Part shown: in pieces, positions 1 to 8,904 of the stretch
Layout: the number at the start of each line of letters is the position of its first letter
Numbering within the stretch: position 1 is the first letter of the stretch
Source of the DNA: Flavobacteriales bacterium
GTDB taxonomy: Bacteria; Bacteroidota; Bacteroidia; Flavobacteriales; BACL11
Length of the DNA: 11,062 nt
NCBI GenBank assembly: GCA_002730985.1
Contig: PCBP01000082.1
Coordinates: 1 to 11,062, forward strand
Direction: 5' to 3'
Notes under the pieces: generated by a model
What the model saw: the letters and a program-made list of their open reading frames with translations, nothing else
What the model was told of the DNA's origin: nothing
The model's database searches: none
Program-made: the position numbers and the translations under genes

Positions 1-35
1 AAAAGAACCCTTTATTATCCCATTTAGCACTATAA

Positions 36-689
36 TTAATTAAGCGTAAAGTTAATTGGGATAGTAAACATGACCCTAACAGGCTTGCCTCTCTGTTTCC
101 CAGGCTTATATTTAGGTAATGATTTTACAACTCTAAGAGCCTCTGCATCTAGATTCTTATCTACTCCTCTTACAATTTTAGCATTGGTGACGGAACCAGA
201 TTTATCGACAATAAAACTTACATAAACTTTTCCTGTAATATTATATTCCTTAGCAATCGGAGGGTACTTTACATTCTTCTGAATGTACTTCATAAGGCCC
301 AAATCTCCTCCAGGGAATTCTGGCATATTCTCTACAACCATAAAAAATTCATCATCGGACTCTTCTTCAATCTCAATTGCTATATCTTCATCAGATTCAG
401 TATCCTCAATCTCTAACTCCTCCTCAATTTCAACTTCATCCTCAACAATCTCAATAACCTCAGGAGGTGGTGGCGGTGGGGGAGGTGGTTTGACCTCCTG
501 TTTAGTAATAGGGATTATCTCTTCTTCCAAATCATCAAGATTTAATTGACCCAAATTATAATCCACCTTTTCATAACTTCTCCATTCAAAAGCCCCAAGC
601 ACAATTATAAGGGTGATAATTAGCCCTATCTGAAAGAAGAGCCCCTTCTTCTTTTCTAAACTTATTTCAGGATTCTTTTTTGGTTCCAT
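36..689 (-). CDS. Energy transducer TonB family protein
   Basis: A 217-residue inner-membrane-anchored periplasmic protein of the TonB family, which transmits proton-motive force from ExbB/ExbD to TonB-dependent outer-membrane transporters. Residues 1-15 are charged and cytoplasmic, and about 16-34 form one transmembrane helix. Residues 68-76 are nine consecutive prolines. Residues 77-114 are extremely acidic (23 Asp/Glu of 38, no Lys or Arg). The C-terminal TonB domain spans about 125-216, with the motifs MPEFPGGD (122-129), the KYPP segment (141-144), a GKVYVSFIVDKSG strand pair (153-165) and LDAEALRVVKSLPKYKPGKQ (180-199), all typical of Bacteroidota TonB domains. The ATG lies 10 bases after the gcvH stop, with no promoter-like sequence between, so it is probably cotranscribed. 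The proline codons are mixed, so the run is not a simple slippage tract. No exbB or exbD is in the window, and the receptor served cannot be told. The family call is firm; the partner is unknown. Confidence 0.93.
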   Translation of the reverse strand: MEPKKNPEISLEKKKGLFFQIGLIITLIIVLGAFEWRSYEKVDYNLGQLNLDDLEEEIIPITKQEVKPPPPPPPPPEVIEIVEDEVEIEEELEIEDTESDEDIAIEIEEESDDEFFMVVENMPEFPGGDLGLMKYIQKNVKYPPIAKEYNITGKVYVSFIVDKSGSVTNAKIVRGVDKNLDAEALRVVKSLPKYKPGKQRGKPVRVMFTIPINFTLN

Positions 690-699
690 ATATTATTTT

Positions 700-1077
700 T
701 TAAACTACTAATTCTTTATAGCTATCAGCATCTAAAAGAGAATCTAACTCTGCAACATCAGAAACTGAAATTTTAATAATCCACCCATCTCCATATGGGT
801 CTAAATTAATCAATTCTGGAGAATCTTCTAGTTTATCATTAAAAGCTAAAACCTCACCGCTTATTGGCATAAATAAATCTGATACTGTCTTTACTGCCTC
901 AATGGAGCCAAAAACTTCTTCTTTCTCCAGCGTCTCTCCTTTAGTATCAATGTCAACAAAGACAATATCTCCTAACTCTAATTGTGCAAATGACGTTATT
1001 CCAATATAAGCAGTCTTTCCCTCAACCTTAAGCCATTCATGATCTTTACTATATTTTAATTCCTTTGGAAATTCCAT
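700..1077 (-). CDS. gcvH: Glycine cleavage system H protein
   Basis: This is the lipoyl-carrier protein of the cytoplasmic glycine cleavage complex. It shuttles the aminomethyl group from the P protein (decarboxylase) to the T protein and is reoxidised by the L protein. The 125-residue length matches the usual size of about 125-130. The N-terminal signature [12 protein letters not shown] (9-20) and the [16 protein letters not shown] strand region (27-42) are clear. The lipoylation site is Lys63 in [12 protein letters not shown] (57-68), followed by the MPISGEV turn (70-76) and the C-terminal [11 protein letters not shown] segment (93-103). All key residues are present. The genes for the P, T and L proteins are not in this window, which is normal for this phylum, where gcvH often sits alone. 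It follows sprA after 48 bases containing a good promoter candidate, so it may be expressed independently of sprA. The ATG start agrees with the family N terminus. Confidence 0.97.
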   Translation of the reverse strand: MEFPKELKYSKDHEWLKVEGKTAYIGITSFAQLELGDIVFVDIDTKGETLEKEEVFGSIEAVKTVSDLFMPISGEVLAFNDKLEDSPELINLDPYGDGWIIKISVSDVAELDSLLDADSYKELVV

Positions 1078-1094
1078 CTAATTTTAATTTTTGT

Positions 1095-1124
1095 CAAAAA
1101 TACATTTTTTTATTAGTCAACAAA
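1095..1124 (-). promoter_or_regulatory. Candidate Bacteroidota promoter for gcvH
   Basis: Read on the minus strand, TTTG (1124-1121) is followed by an 18-base spacer and then TATTTTTG (1102-1095). This matches the Bacteroidota pattern TTG / 17-23 bases / TAnnTTTG for the -33 and -7 boxes. The expected transcription start would leave a leader of roughly 10-15 bases before the gcvH ATG at 1077. The -7 box overlaps a short perfect inverted repeat (arms 1087-1093 and 1095-1101, 1-base centre) that is too tight to form an RNA hairpin and might be chance in AT-rich DNA. No experimental support is available. Confidence 0.55.
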
Positions 1125-1125
1125 A

Positions 1126-4100
1126 TTATCCGGCCAAGGTAAATCTTAAACTAAATCCTACATTTGTAATAGAACTTGGGAAGGTTGTCGATATAAAAGG
1201 ATTGGTAATTGCCCTGTCATAAAAAACTTTAAGATTTAATCTCTGATTTACCACATAATCAGCTGAAAATTTAATTTTTATTAGTTGTTGCCCCATAGTT
1301 ATTTGTTCGACATCTTCAATTACTTTCCTGATAACTGTTTTATTGTTCATCAAATTAAAATCCAATTTCAAATCCAAATCACTAGAGATCTTTTTACCTC
1401 TGCCACCTGAAAGCATTTTAAACTCAACATCTTGAATACGATAGCCAACTCCAAATACAAATTCTTGAGAACCAGTTTCTGTTAACTGGTTATTTGCTAA
1501 AGATAAAGCTAAAACTCTTGATTTCTTAAACTCAATTCTTGTTAGAAGACTGTTTTTCCAAGTCATATCTATTTTAAAAAGCGGGCTAAACTGTTCATTA
1601 ATTGTAACCTGTGAGATTTCACGAGCAACATGATAACTCATATTATTTATATTTAGCTCATCACCATTCACATAATTAACATTTGATTGATATGAGCCAA
1701 GAACATAAGTGGATCGGTAAGCATGGCCAACTGTAAACTGTTTAAATTTCTTTTTTATATAGGGAATTCGCATGAAGCCATCATATGTAACTCTCCAATT
1801 TGGCAAAGGAATAGATGGAAAAGCAGTTAATTTTGAATTAGAAGGGTTTCTACCGCTATAAGCAGCTAGGAATGCAGGAATCATAACCTCTTGCGAGGTT
1901 GGGCCATAACCACCAACTAATGTAGGAACTGTATCTCCAGAATAAGTGATATATTCTGTAGGATAACCCGTGACAGGGTCGATACCTCCATTAAAATTAG
2001 GGTTTTTTTCTGCTAATTGCTTTGCAATAATCAACCTGTTATATCTGAAAATATTGAATGTTTCAGATTCATTATCATCATTATCTCCTCTAAAAGCAGT
2101 TGCCCATGAAATAAATGATATACTAAAGCTTCCTGATTCTATTGGGCTAAAAGAATTAAAATCATTGATATCATTATCCCATCTAAAGTATTCAGTATTA
2201 TTAGTAGATGTTGTTTTATTAGCAGTTAGGTCTATCTTCAATTGCTTGATTGGCTCGAAAGTACTTCTTAAAGTTAAATTCTCTGATGAATTTGTTTTAT
2301 ACATTGTATTAAGTGCTGTGCTTTGTGATAGCCAACCATTTCTTCCTGCTGTTAATCTAATATCTTTTTGACTTCCAAACGCAAAGGGTAGTCCTGGCGA
2401 TAATTTAGCCCAATCCTGCCCTAATACTTTTGATTGATTAAGATATCCTGGGAGAAAGGTGCCTTCGTTCGCAGAATAATTAATTGCTATATTTCTTACT
2501 CCCAATCCAAAACGAACAATATGTTTTAAAAATTCAAACTTCTTTTTGCCTTCTTCATCTTCTTGTTCTTTTCGGTTTCTAACACTATTTCTTCTACCAC
2601 TTCCTTGATTTAATTTCTTGAAATATGGAACCTTATTATATAATGATGTAAGGTTAATTTGTCCATTATATTGTTTAGAATTAGAGTTTTGAATGGTATT
2701 TCCTAAATATGAAATAGCTGGCAAAGCGGCTGTCCAATCATAGCTAGCAGTATACCTAGTATTTAGTGAGACAAAATTTAAAAGAGGAATCTTATTTAAG
2801 GGTACTTGATAATTTGCTCCAAAAGTCTGATGATAATTCGTTGCCCTACCAAAATCCCAAACATTACTCCAAATAGTGTCCATTTTTTCTCTGTAAAAAG
2901 GATCTGATTTATCAAGCTTTCCTGCTGGCTCATCAATATTTGCTTGTTGATTTACGGCAAAATCTAATTTTAATGTGCGCATCAAATCATACTTTAATTC
3001 GTAAGATCTATTCCAGCTAAAAAACTTATTATATGTGGGGGAAATAATCATATTAGAATTACTCAGATTCCGCAACTTTGTTTCATTATAATTTCTGTCT
3101 ATATCTGTTCTAAAAGAAAATGACTTTGGCATCGTATTAAAATTAAAGTCCCTTATCAAATTAAAATAGGCGGATTTTGGAAACTTAATTTTAGCAAACG
3201 GTTTAATATTTTTAGGCTGAGTATTGTAATTATAAGTTAAGGCTCCTCTATAGTTTACAGTCCTGTTATATTCGGTATTTATATTTCTTATAAAAGTTTC
3301 ATTTTTTGAATATGAAATTGTGAAATTCTCTATATCATATACTTTCTTTCTTTTAGGTTTTTCTCCTTTTTTCTGGATTTTCGTCTTTCTCACATTTGTA
3401 AAATTAATACTCTTCCTTTGGACGTAATCTTGAACAATATTTTTTAATGAATCTTTCTCTAGCTTACTATCTAAATTTTTCAATGATGATGCTAAAAGAA
3501 TATCAGGGTCAAGAGGATTATATTGAGGATTCTGTATAGATTGGGATCTGCCAATATACATTGGGACTTTTAATCCAAAATCCTCTGGAAAAAATTTACC
3601 TAAATTAAATGTTGACGAAAAATCATACTGATAAGCATTGTATTTTTGACGTTCATTCACTTTCTTCTCAATACTCCCAAAACCTATGGTACTCATATTT
3701 CCTGATAAAGTAATATTACCAAAGTCAGCCAGCCTAGCTGTTACCCTGCTATTTGCACCCCAGCCACCTTGCTCATTAAATTCAGTAAGCCTTAGCTCAT
3801 TTACCCAGATCTGTCCACACTTTGACAAGCCATCATCAGAATCTTCCATAGATTTTTTCTTAGGATTCCTTACGCCAATCATAAGGGTTTTGACCTGTGC
3901 CAAATTTGGATTTCCTAAAACCGTAACCTTTCCTCCACTAGTATATCTTATATAAGGGGATGATACATCAAAATTATTATAATTTCTATCTTGTTTTGCT
4001 TTTTGAAAAATTTCAAAAGCAATATCAATCTCATTTTGTGATGGCCAGATGTCATTTGGACTAGTTGCACCATGTGCAGTAGGTTTTAATGAAATTTCAT

Positions 4101-7100
4101 ACTCATAATAATTAGCAGTGAAATCTGTTCCTAATCTTAAGAAGCAAGATAAATCCCCATCATTTAAATTATCTTCTTCTCCTTCTGCATGCACAAACAT
4201 TTTAATTCTCTTATAAGTTCTCAGGTCAAGATCTGATGTTTTATATGTTGCTCTAGAGTCTCCATCTTTTAAATCACAAACCTTTAACACTAAAGATTGT
4301 TCATTTTGCTGCCTTTGTGTAGTAGTTGTATTATCAAGTTCTTGCTCAATACCAGGAGGCAAAACATACTTTATAGGGCTTCTATTTCCATTTTCTTCAA
4401 TATTTACAGCTGAAACATCGAAAGTCGTAGCGTCTTCATCATCAATAGGAATATATTCTCCAGGCTCTTCAAGTGTAAAATTATACCTTCTCCATTCTCC
4501 TCTTATTAGGTCAAATGTTGCAAAACGACAAATAATTGACTGACTAAAATCAGTAAGGACTAATCGCATAAATCTAATAGATTTGAAATCACTAATACTA
4601 CCAATAGTCTTATCTGGCTGATAAATAGGAACTCTAAACTGATACCACTTAATAGTCCTATTCGCTCCATTTTCCGTTTTCACTGATGTTTCTAGTATAT
4701 CTGAAATATAATTCTGTCCAACAATCATTTCAGCAGGTTGAAGCCTAACTTTATATTGAAAATAGCTTTCTGTTTCACTTAAAGTATGATCTCCATTCAA
4801 ATCTTCAGTGTTAGGTTGTGATGATGCAGCAGTAGGATAACTCTCTGGCGAATTCTCAGTAGTAACTGAGTTCCCTTCCATATTGTTGAAGTCCTTGTAT
4901 CGATCTAAGATTGATGTTGATTGACTATCAAAGTCACTACCTCTAAAATAATGAAAGTTATCATTAGAAGGATCATTTATTGCATTCTTATAAGCAGAGG
5001 AAGTAGCGCCATAGATAGAAAGTAATGGTTGAATATAAGCTGAATCAAAAAATAATTTCTCATCTAATGTGCTTAATCCATCAAGGCCAACATCTTGATA
5101 CTCTCTTGATGTAGGGTCATTGTCAAAAGCCTCAACAATAGAAAAGTTTGTTGGCACTCTTCCCCATACTGTTGTATCAACATCTTCAACAGTTGATGAA
5201 GTTGGTAGTCCATTCTCAAAACTTTTATAGCCATCTTTTAAAATATCTTCCGACACGTTACCAAGTTGAATGTACATATCGCCTCCAGAATGGTTAATCA
5301 AACCATCATCTTCATTAAAAGGATCCATCATCCAAAACTCTACAAACTCAATATTTGCAGCTTCAAAATCATTTGTTTCTAACTTTCGCATCATGCCTCC
5401 CCAGCTAGAAACTGGATTTGTCAATTTGCCTTCAGTGCTAATTCCATTAATTGTATAATTATACGGTCCTCTTTCTTCAGGATAATATGCGATATCTAAT
5501 ACTGATAAATTTGTTATCTGACTTCCTAAATTAGGATCTTTATTTGGAAAAACTTCTGTTTCTAAGACCTCACGAGCATAATGATAAGATTGTTGCTGTA
5601 TAGTGTTTCCATTAGCAAGATTTAAAATTTTATTGACATTTGGAGGAGTGATTGAAGTGCTTCTAAAAAATAACGGGTCGATGGTATACCAGGCCAATTT
5701 AGCTCTTTTAAATCCTAGAATTAAATCATTATTTTGATTAGCATCCTCAAACAAACCTTCTTGTCCTTGAGGTATACTTGCTAATTTCCAAGTTCCCATA
5801 TTCTTTATATCAATAGATGTTCTACTAGCTTCAAAATCATCAATGTATGCAATTCCTTCCTCTCCAACTGCTCTATGATGTCCCGGTATAAGATGAGCAA
5901 ATTCTCCAGTAACAATAAACCTAGATTTTGCTTTTGTCTCAATAAAAGGTAATTTGTCAATCGCTGTTGTAATCCAAGGGACTTCAGTTTGATAGTTTGC
6001 ATCTAAGCCCCAAATTGTATTTGAAATTGGTTCTTGTCCTGAATTAATTTTTTGAGTATAAGGTCGTTCACTTAATCTAAGCATTGTAGCTCCTATCAAG
6101 AAGTCTTTATTAATCTCATGATCGGCGTGTATTCCAATTAATGTCTTATTCTGAATACCAAACATAGCATTATTCTCCAAGGAGATTTTTATCGGCACTC
6201 CCGAACTTAGTATACCATCATTAATAATTGTTACCCGCCCAAGCATGTAATCTACAGTATAATCTTGATTCTCTACTAACTTTTGCGAACCAGCAGTTAC
6301 AGTAACTGAGCCTGCTGGGACATTCATAGCGTTCAATCTAATCTCGGCCCCTGATGAAGATTCGTAAGTTCCTTTTAATCTAAATTTATTTTTCTCAGGG
6401 AATTGTTGTGCTACTGTTAGAGTAGAATCATACAAAATCTGATAGGAATATTTTTCTGCAGTTGTCAAATCAGAGAACTGATTAACTAAATAATTTCCAA
6501 AAGGTTCTCTAACAGGAAAGATAATCCTGCCATTAGATGATTTTGCTGTAATACCTTCTATAAAATCAAAAACTCCATCTGATTGAGCATCCATCTGCTT
6601 ATTTAATCTATCTAAATTCAATAATCTAATAAGTTGTTTTCCATGAATATTTTCTTCATCCTTCTCAGTTAAATAATTTGTTGTAGCACCTGATTCTTCA
6701 GTATTTTCATATACTACATCTAAGACAAACCCATCTCTGCTCATCTGATAGGCGCCAATGGCATAGATATTCTTCATCATTAAATCCCAATTTGGTAAGG
6801 ATGGGGTGAAATTTGTCCCTTTTAATAATTTTAGGATTAAAGCATCAGGAGCTGTAGGGCCTGTAGTACTTAACTCCCCAACTTGATAAGTCTCACTTCC
6901 TATTGTATATTGAAAAGCAACAGCCAAAACCTCATCATTATTTAGAGATTGATTTAATGAAATATAACCTAGCTGACTATTAAAAGAAAATTCTGACTCT
7001 GATAATTTCCTTGCTCTTTCTAGTTTTTCAAAATCTGTGCCATTTAATAAAGGAAATAATGAGGTGTTATTTGCATCGGTAATGCTTAGTCCATTAGCAA

Positions 7101-8244
7101 AACTTGCTTTAAGTGATGCAAACATATTATTTGCCGCATTGTTATCTGGAAAATTCCCGCCATTGGAGGAAGAAAAAGTAGTATTATAAATATTGCCATT
7201 TGTTTCCCCTAGATCTAAAAAAGAAACAATATTTCTAGTTTCATTTGTTGTTCCTGTTTTATTTGTCACCCAAACTTCAATCTTTGTGATATTTATTCCG
7301 GAATTGATGAAAGGCAAATTCGCAAGAGTAGCATCATATTGATCCTTAAAATAATGTGCTAAAAAGTAGTGTTTATTTGCTTCATACTGATCTGCATAAA
7401 CATCAAATTCTGATTGTTGAGCTCCTCCACTGACTTCAATCTCAGATTTTGTACTTTTCTGTTGAGATAAAATACCTGTAATAGTTGTTCTTCCAAATTG
7501 GAGTTGTGTTTTAAGTCCAAATAAGGATTGGCTGCCTGTAATTAAAGTTCCATTTAGTGGAAGACTAACATTACCAACTTCAATTTTCTTGATAATCTGA
7601 TCCTCATTTCCTGTAAACTCTACCTTCATCTGGTTTTCAAAGTCAAAAGTAGTTTCTGTATTAAAATTAGCCGTAACTTTCAGTTTCTCACCGATCTTCC
7701 CCACTACATTCATCTGTATTTTTTCTTGAAAATCAAATGAAATAGTTTTCCTCTGCTCTTCTGATAATGAAGGGTTTTCAACTCTATTTATTTTTAATCC
7801 AAAAATCAACTCTGCCGAACCTTGCGGTCTGATATCTACTGCATTCCCACCAAAAACTCTATCAAATGATTTCCCGGGAATAAAAAGTTTAGGCAAACCA
7901 AGCGCAGTAGTCCGATTTCCCATTCTTTCTTTTGAGCGCAAATTCCAATAATCATTTATTACGTTATCTTGAGCGTATGTTTGGTAATCAAGAAAGCTCA
8001 TAATTTTAGGATCCCCAAAATTAAGCGTCCCTATCCTACTCTGTAAAATATAATTATTGGTTAGAGGATCATAAATTATTAATGAATTAAAGTTCGTGGG
8101 AGTATTCATAAATATTCCACTACTTTGAGATTCTGAGAAAGGAAATGCCAACGATGAATCAGAAGCCGACTGAGCCAACAAATCCACACTAAGAAGTAAT
8201 GTGATAACTAAAAATGATATTTTATAAATTCTCGAATCTCTCAA
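1126..8244 (-). CDS. sprA: T9SS outer-membrane translocon SprA (Sov homologue)
   Basis: SprA is the giant outer-membrane beta-barrel pore of the type IX secretion system; it exports folded cargo bearing C-terminal sorting domains and, in gliding flavobacteria, surface adhesins. The 2372-residue length fits the family (about 2400-2500). A signal peptide covers about 1-24 (Arg2, Arg5, Lys8, hydrophobic 9-20, cleavage at Ala24-Gln25). Family segments include EFVEFWMMDPF (near 962-972), the YIDDFEASRTSIDI block (near 800), GQIWVNELRL (near 1476-1485) and a C terminus ending in strand-rich sequence with FSLRFTLAG. Lys/Arg-rich segments near 1617-1636 and 1880-1906 look like loops. The start is TTG at 8244: an in-frame TAG lies two codons upstream (8248-8250), and no ATG before the signal peptide is available. 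It begins 13 bases after the ruvA stop, so translation is probably coupled to a ruvA-sprA mRNA. The frame is intact. Partners (PorV, Plug, GldKLMN) are not encoded here. Confidence 0.97.
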   Translation of the reverse strand: MRDSRIYKISFLVITLLLSVDLLAQSASDSSLAFPFSESQSSGIFMNTPTNFNSLIIYDPLTNNYILQSRIGTLNFGDPKIMSFLDYQTYAQDNVINDYWNLRSKERMGNRTTALGLPKLFIPGKSFDRVFGGNAVDIRPQGSAELIFGLKINRVENPSLSEEQRKTISFDFQEKIQMNVVGKIGEKLKVTANFNTETTFDFENQMKVEFTGNEDQIIKKIEVGNVSLPLNGTLITGSQSLFGLKTQLQFGRTTITGILSQQKSTKSEIEVSGGAQQSEFDVYADQYEANKHYFLAHYFKDQYDATLANLPFINSGINITKIEVWVTNKTGTTNETRNIVSFLDLGETNGNIYNTTFSSSNGGNFPDNNAANNMFASLKASFANGLSITDANNTSLFPLLNGTDFEKLERARKLSESEFSFNSQLGYISLNQSLNNDEVLAVAFQYTIGSETYQVGELSTTGPTAPDALILKLLKGTNFTPSLPNWDLMMKNIYAIGAYQMSRDGFVLDVVYENTEESGATTNYLTEKDEENIHGKQLIRLLNLDRLNKQMDAQSDGVFDFIEGITAKSSNGRIIFPVREPFGNYLVNQFSDLTTAEKYSYQILYDSTLTVAQQFPEKNKFRLKGTYESSSGAEIRLNAMNVPAGSVTVTAGSQKLVENQDYTVDYMLGRVTIINDGILSSGVPIKISLENNAMFGIQNKTLIGIHADHEINKDFLIGATMLRLSERPYTQKINSGQEPISNTIWGLDANYQTEVPWITTAIDKLPFIETKAKSRFIVTGEFAHLIPGHHRAVGEEGIAYIDDFEASRTSIDIKNMGTWKLASIPQGQEGLFEDANQNNDLILGFKRAKLAWYTIDPLFFRSTSITPPNVNKILNLANGNTIQQQSYHYAREVLETEVFPNKDPNLGSQITNLSVLDIAYYPEERGPYNYTINGISTEGKLTNPVSSWGGMMRKLETNDFEAANIEFVEFWMMDPFNEDDGLINHSGGDMYIQLGNVSEDILKDGYKSFENGLPTSSTVEDVDTTVWGRVPTNFSIVEAFDNDPTSREYQDVGLDGLSTLDEKLFFDSAYIQPLLSIYGATSSAYKNAINDPSNDNFHYFRGSDFDSQSTSILDRYKDFNNMEGNSVTTENSPESYPTAASSQPNTEDLNGDHTLSETESYFQYKVRLQPAEMIVGQNYISDILETSVKTENGANRTIKWYQFRVPIYQPDKTIGSISDFKSIRFMRLVLTDFSQSIICRFATFDLIRGEWRRYNFTLEEPGEYIPIDDEDATTFDVSAVNIEENGNRSPIKYVLPPGIEQELDNTTTTQRQQNEQSLVLKVCDLKDGDSRATYKTSDLDLRTYKRIKMFVHAEGEEDNLNDGDLSCFLRLGTDFTANYYEYEISLKPTAHGATSPNDIWPSQNEIDIAFEIFQKAKQDRNYNNFDVSSPYIRYTSGGKVTVLGNPNLAQVKTLMIGVRNPKKKSMEDSDDGLSKCGQIWVNELRLTEFNEQGGWGANSRVTARLADFGNITLSGNMSTIGFGSIEKKVNERQKYNAYQYDFSSTFNLGKFFPEDFGLKVPMYIGRSQSIQNPQYNPLDPDILLASSLKNLDSKLEKDSLKNIVQDYVQRKSINFTNVRKTKIQKKGEKPKRKKVYDIENFTISYSKNETFIRNINTEYNRTVNYRGALTYNYNTQPKNIKPFAKIKFPKSAYFNLIRDFNFNTMPKSFSFRTDIDRNYNETKLRNLSNSNMIISPTYNKFFSWNRSYELKYDLMRTLKLDFAVNQQANIDEPAGKLDKSDPFYREKMDTIWSNVWDFGRATNYHQTFGANYQVPLNKIPLLNFVSLNTRYTASYDWTAALPAISYLGNTIQNSNSKQYNGQINLTSLYNKVPYFKKLNQGSGRRNSVRNRKEQEDEEGKKKFEFLKHIVRFGLGVRNIAINYSANEGTFLPGYLNQSKVLGQDWAKLSPGLPFAFGSQKDIRLTAGRNGWLSQSTALNTMYKTNSSENLTLRSTFEPIKQLKIDLTANKTTSTNNTEYFRWDNDINDFNSFSPIESGSFSISFISWATAFRGDNDDNESETFNIFRYNRLIIAKQLAEKNPNFNGGIDPVTGYPTEYITYSGDTVPTLVGGYGPTSQEVMIPAFLAAYSGRNPSNSKLTAFPSIPLPNWRVTYDGFMRIPYIKKKFKQFTVGHAYRSTYVLGSYQSNVNYVNGDELNINNMSYHVAREISQVTINEQFSPLFKIDMTWKNSLLTRIEFKKSRVLALSLANNQLTETGSQEFVFGVGYRIQDVEFKMLSGGRGKKISSDLDLKLDFNLMNNKTVIRKVIEDVEQITMGQQLIKIKFSADYVVNQRLNLKVFYDRAITNPFISTTFPSSITNVGFSLRFTLAG

Positions 8245-8257
8245 TTTCTACCGCTAG

Positions 8258-8842
8258 TTACATCTGACTTAATGCAGTTTTAACTAATTCCTCAACACTA
8301 GAAATTTCAGTCTCTGATTTAAGTATTTTATCAATCCTACTTTCAGCTCCTTTCTTGGCAAAACCTAGTGCTAGTAATGCAGATAACGCTTCTTCTCTAA
8401 TTGTATTGTCTACTTTATCAAACAATAAATCAGCAGTAGGAAGACCTTTTGCTACTTTATCTTTAAGGTCAATAATTATTCTTTGGGCTGTTTTAGCTCC
8501 AATACCCTTTACACTTTGTATTGCTTTTACATCAGCTGTAGTAATATGGTTTATAATCTCTATAGGAGAGTAAGTAGATAAAATTACTTGTGCTGTGCTA
8601 GGACCAACTCCTGAAACTGAAATTAAATTCCGGAATAAATGACGCTCACTTTCTTTAAAAAAACCAAATAATGTATGCGAGTCTTCCTTAATTGAAAGAT
8701 GAGTATATAACTTACAAAACTCTCCATCAATTGCTGAAAAAGTTTGTAATGATATCTTAATTTCATAGCCAATTCCATTTACATCAACAACTACATATGT
8801 TGGTGTTTTTTCAACTAATTTTCCTTGTATGTGTGTTATCAC
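8258..8842 (-). CDS. ruvA: Holliday junction branch migration protein RuvA
   Basis: RuvA binds four-way DNA junctions as a tetramer and loads the RuvB helicase for branch migration in recombinational repair. The 194 residues divide into the three expected domains: the N-terminal OB fold (about 1-62), the tandem helix-hairpin-helix domain (about 65-135, with hairpins at SGVGPSTAQ, 77-85, and KGIGAKTAQR, 112-121) and the C-terminal RuvB-contact domain (about 147-194). The acidic pin residues correspond to Glu53 and Asp54 in KEDSHTLFGF (52-61). The start codon is GTG at 8842. The resulting N terminus ITHIQGKLVEK matches the family exactly, an in-frame stop lies four codons upstream, and no upstream ATG exists. 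No ruvB or ruvC is adjacent. It is the first gene of the minus-strand run, 13 bases ahead of sprA, with a -7-like box 31 bases upstream of its start. Confidence 0.97.
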   Translation of the reverse strand: MITHIQGKLVEKTPTYVVVDVNGIGYEIKISLQTFSAIDGEFCKLYTHLSIKEDSHTLFGFFKESERHLFRNLISVSGVGPSTAQVILSTYSPIEIINHITTADVKAIQSVKGIGAKTAQRIIIDLKDKVAKGLPTADLLFDKVDNTIREEALSALLALGFAKKGAESRIDKILKSETEISSVEELVKTALSQM

Positions 8843-8872
8843 GTTCTCAAATTACTTAGATTATACGATACG

Positions 8873-8880
8873 CAAATTTA
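8873..8880 (-). promoter_or_regulatory. Candidate -7 box upstream of ruvA
   Basis: Read on the minus strand this is TAAATTTG, a full match to TAnnTTTG, lying 30 bases before the ruvA GTG. The region 17-23 bases further upstream has no clear TTG, so the -33 element is weak or absent. Its position just after the terminator of the preceding gene makes it the best candidate for the start of the ruvA-sprA transcript. Confidence 0.45.
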
Positions 8881-8904
8881 AGCATTTGAAACTGATGTAG
8901 CACT

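Noticed and set aside
468..495. G-rich tract as a possible phase-variable repeat or G-quadruplex in the TonB-family gene
   Set aside because: The proline codons are mixed (CCA, CCT, CCC, CCG), so there is no uniform repeat unit for slippage. The tract encodes the polyproline common in TonB proteins; a quadruplex is possible but nothing else supports it.
283..549. Plus-strand open frame encoding a Ser-rich product with nine glycines
   Set aside because: It is the antisense of the acidic and proline-rich part of the TonB-family gene; the low-complexity composition follows from Glu/Asp and Pro codons read backwards.
1970..2371. Plus-strand open frame of 133 codons
   Set aside because: It lies wholly inside sprA on the opposite strand, with no promoter or recognisable domain. 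The frames at 3686-3955 and 5270-5458 (plus) and 5805-6002 (minus, another frame) are rejected for the same reason.
8355..8573. Plus-strand open frame of 72 codons
   Set aside because: It is antisense to the well-supported ruvA gene and has no protein-like features of its own.
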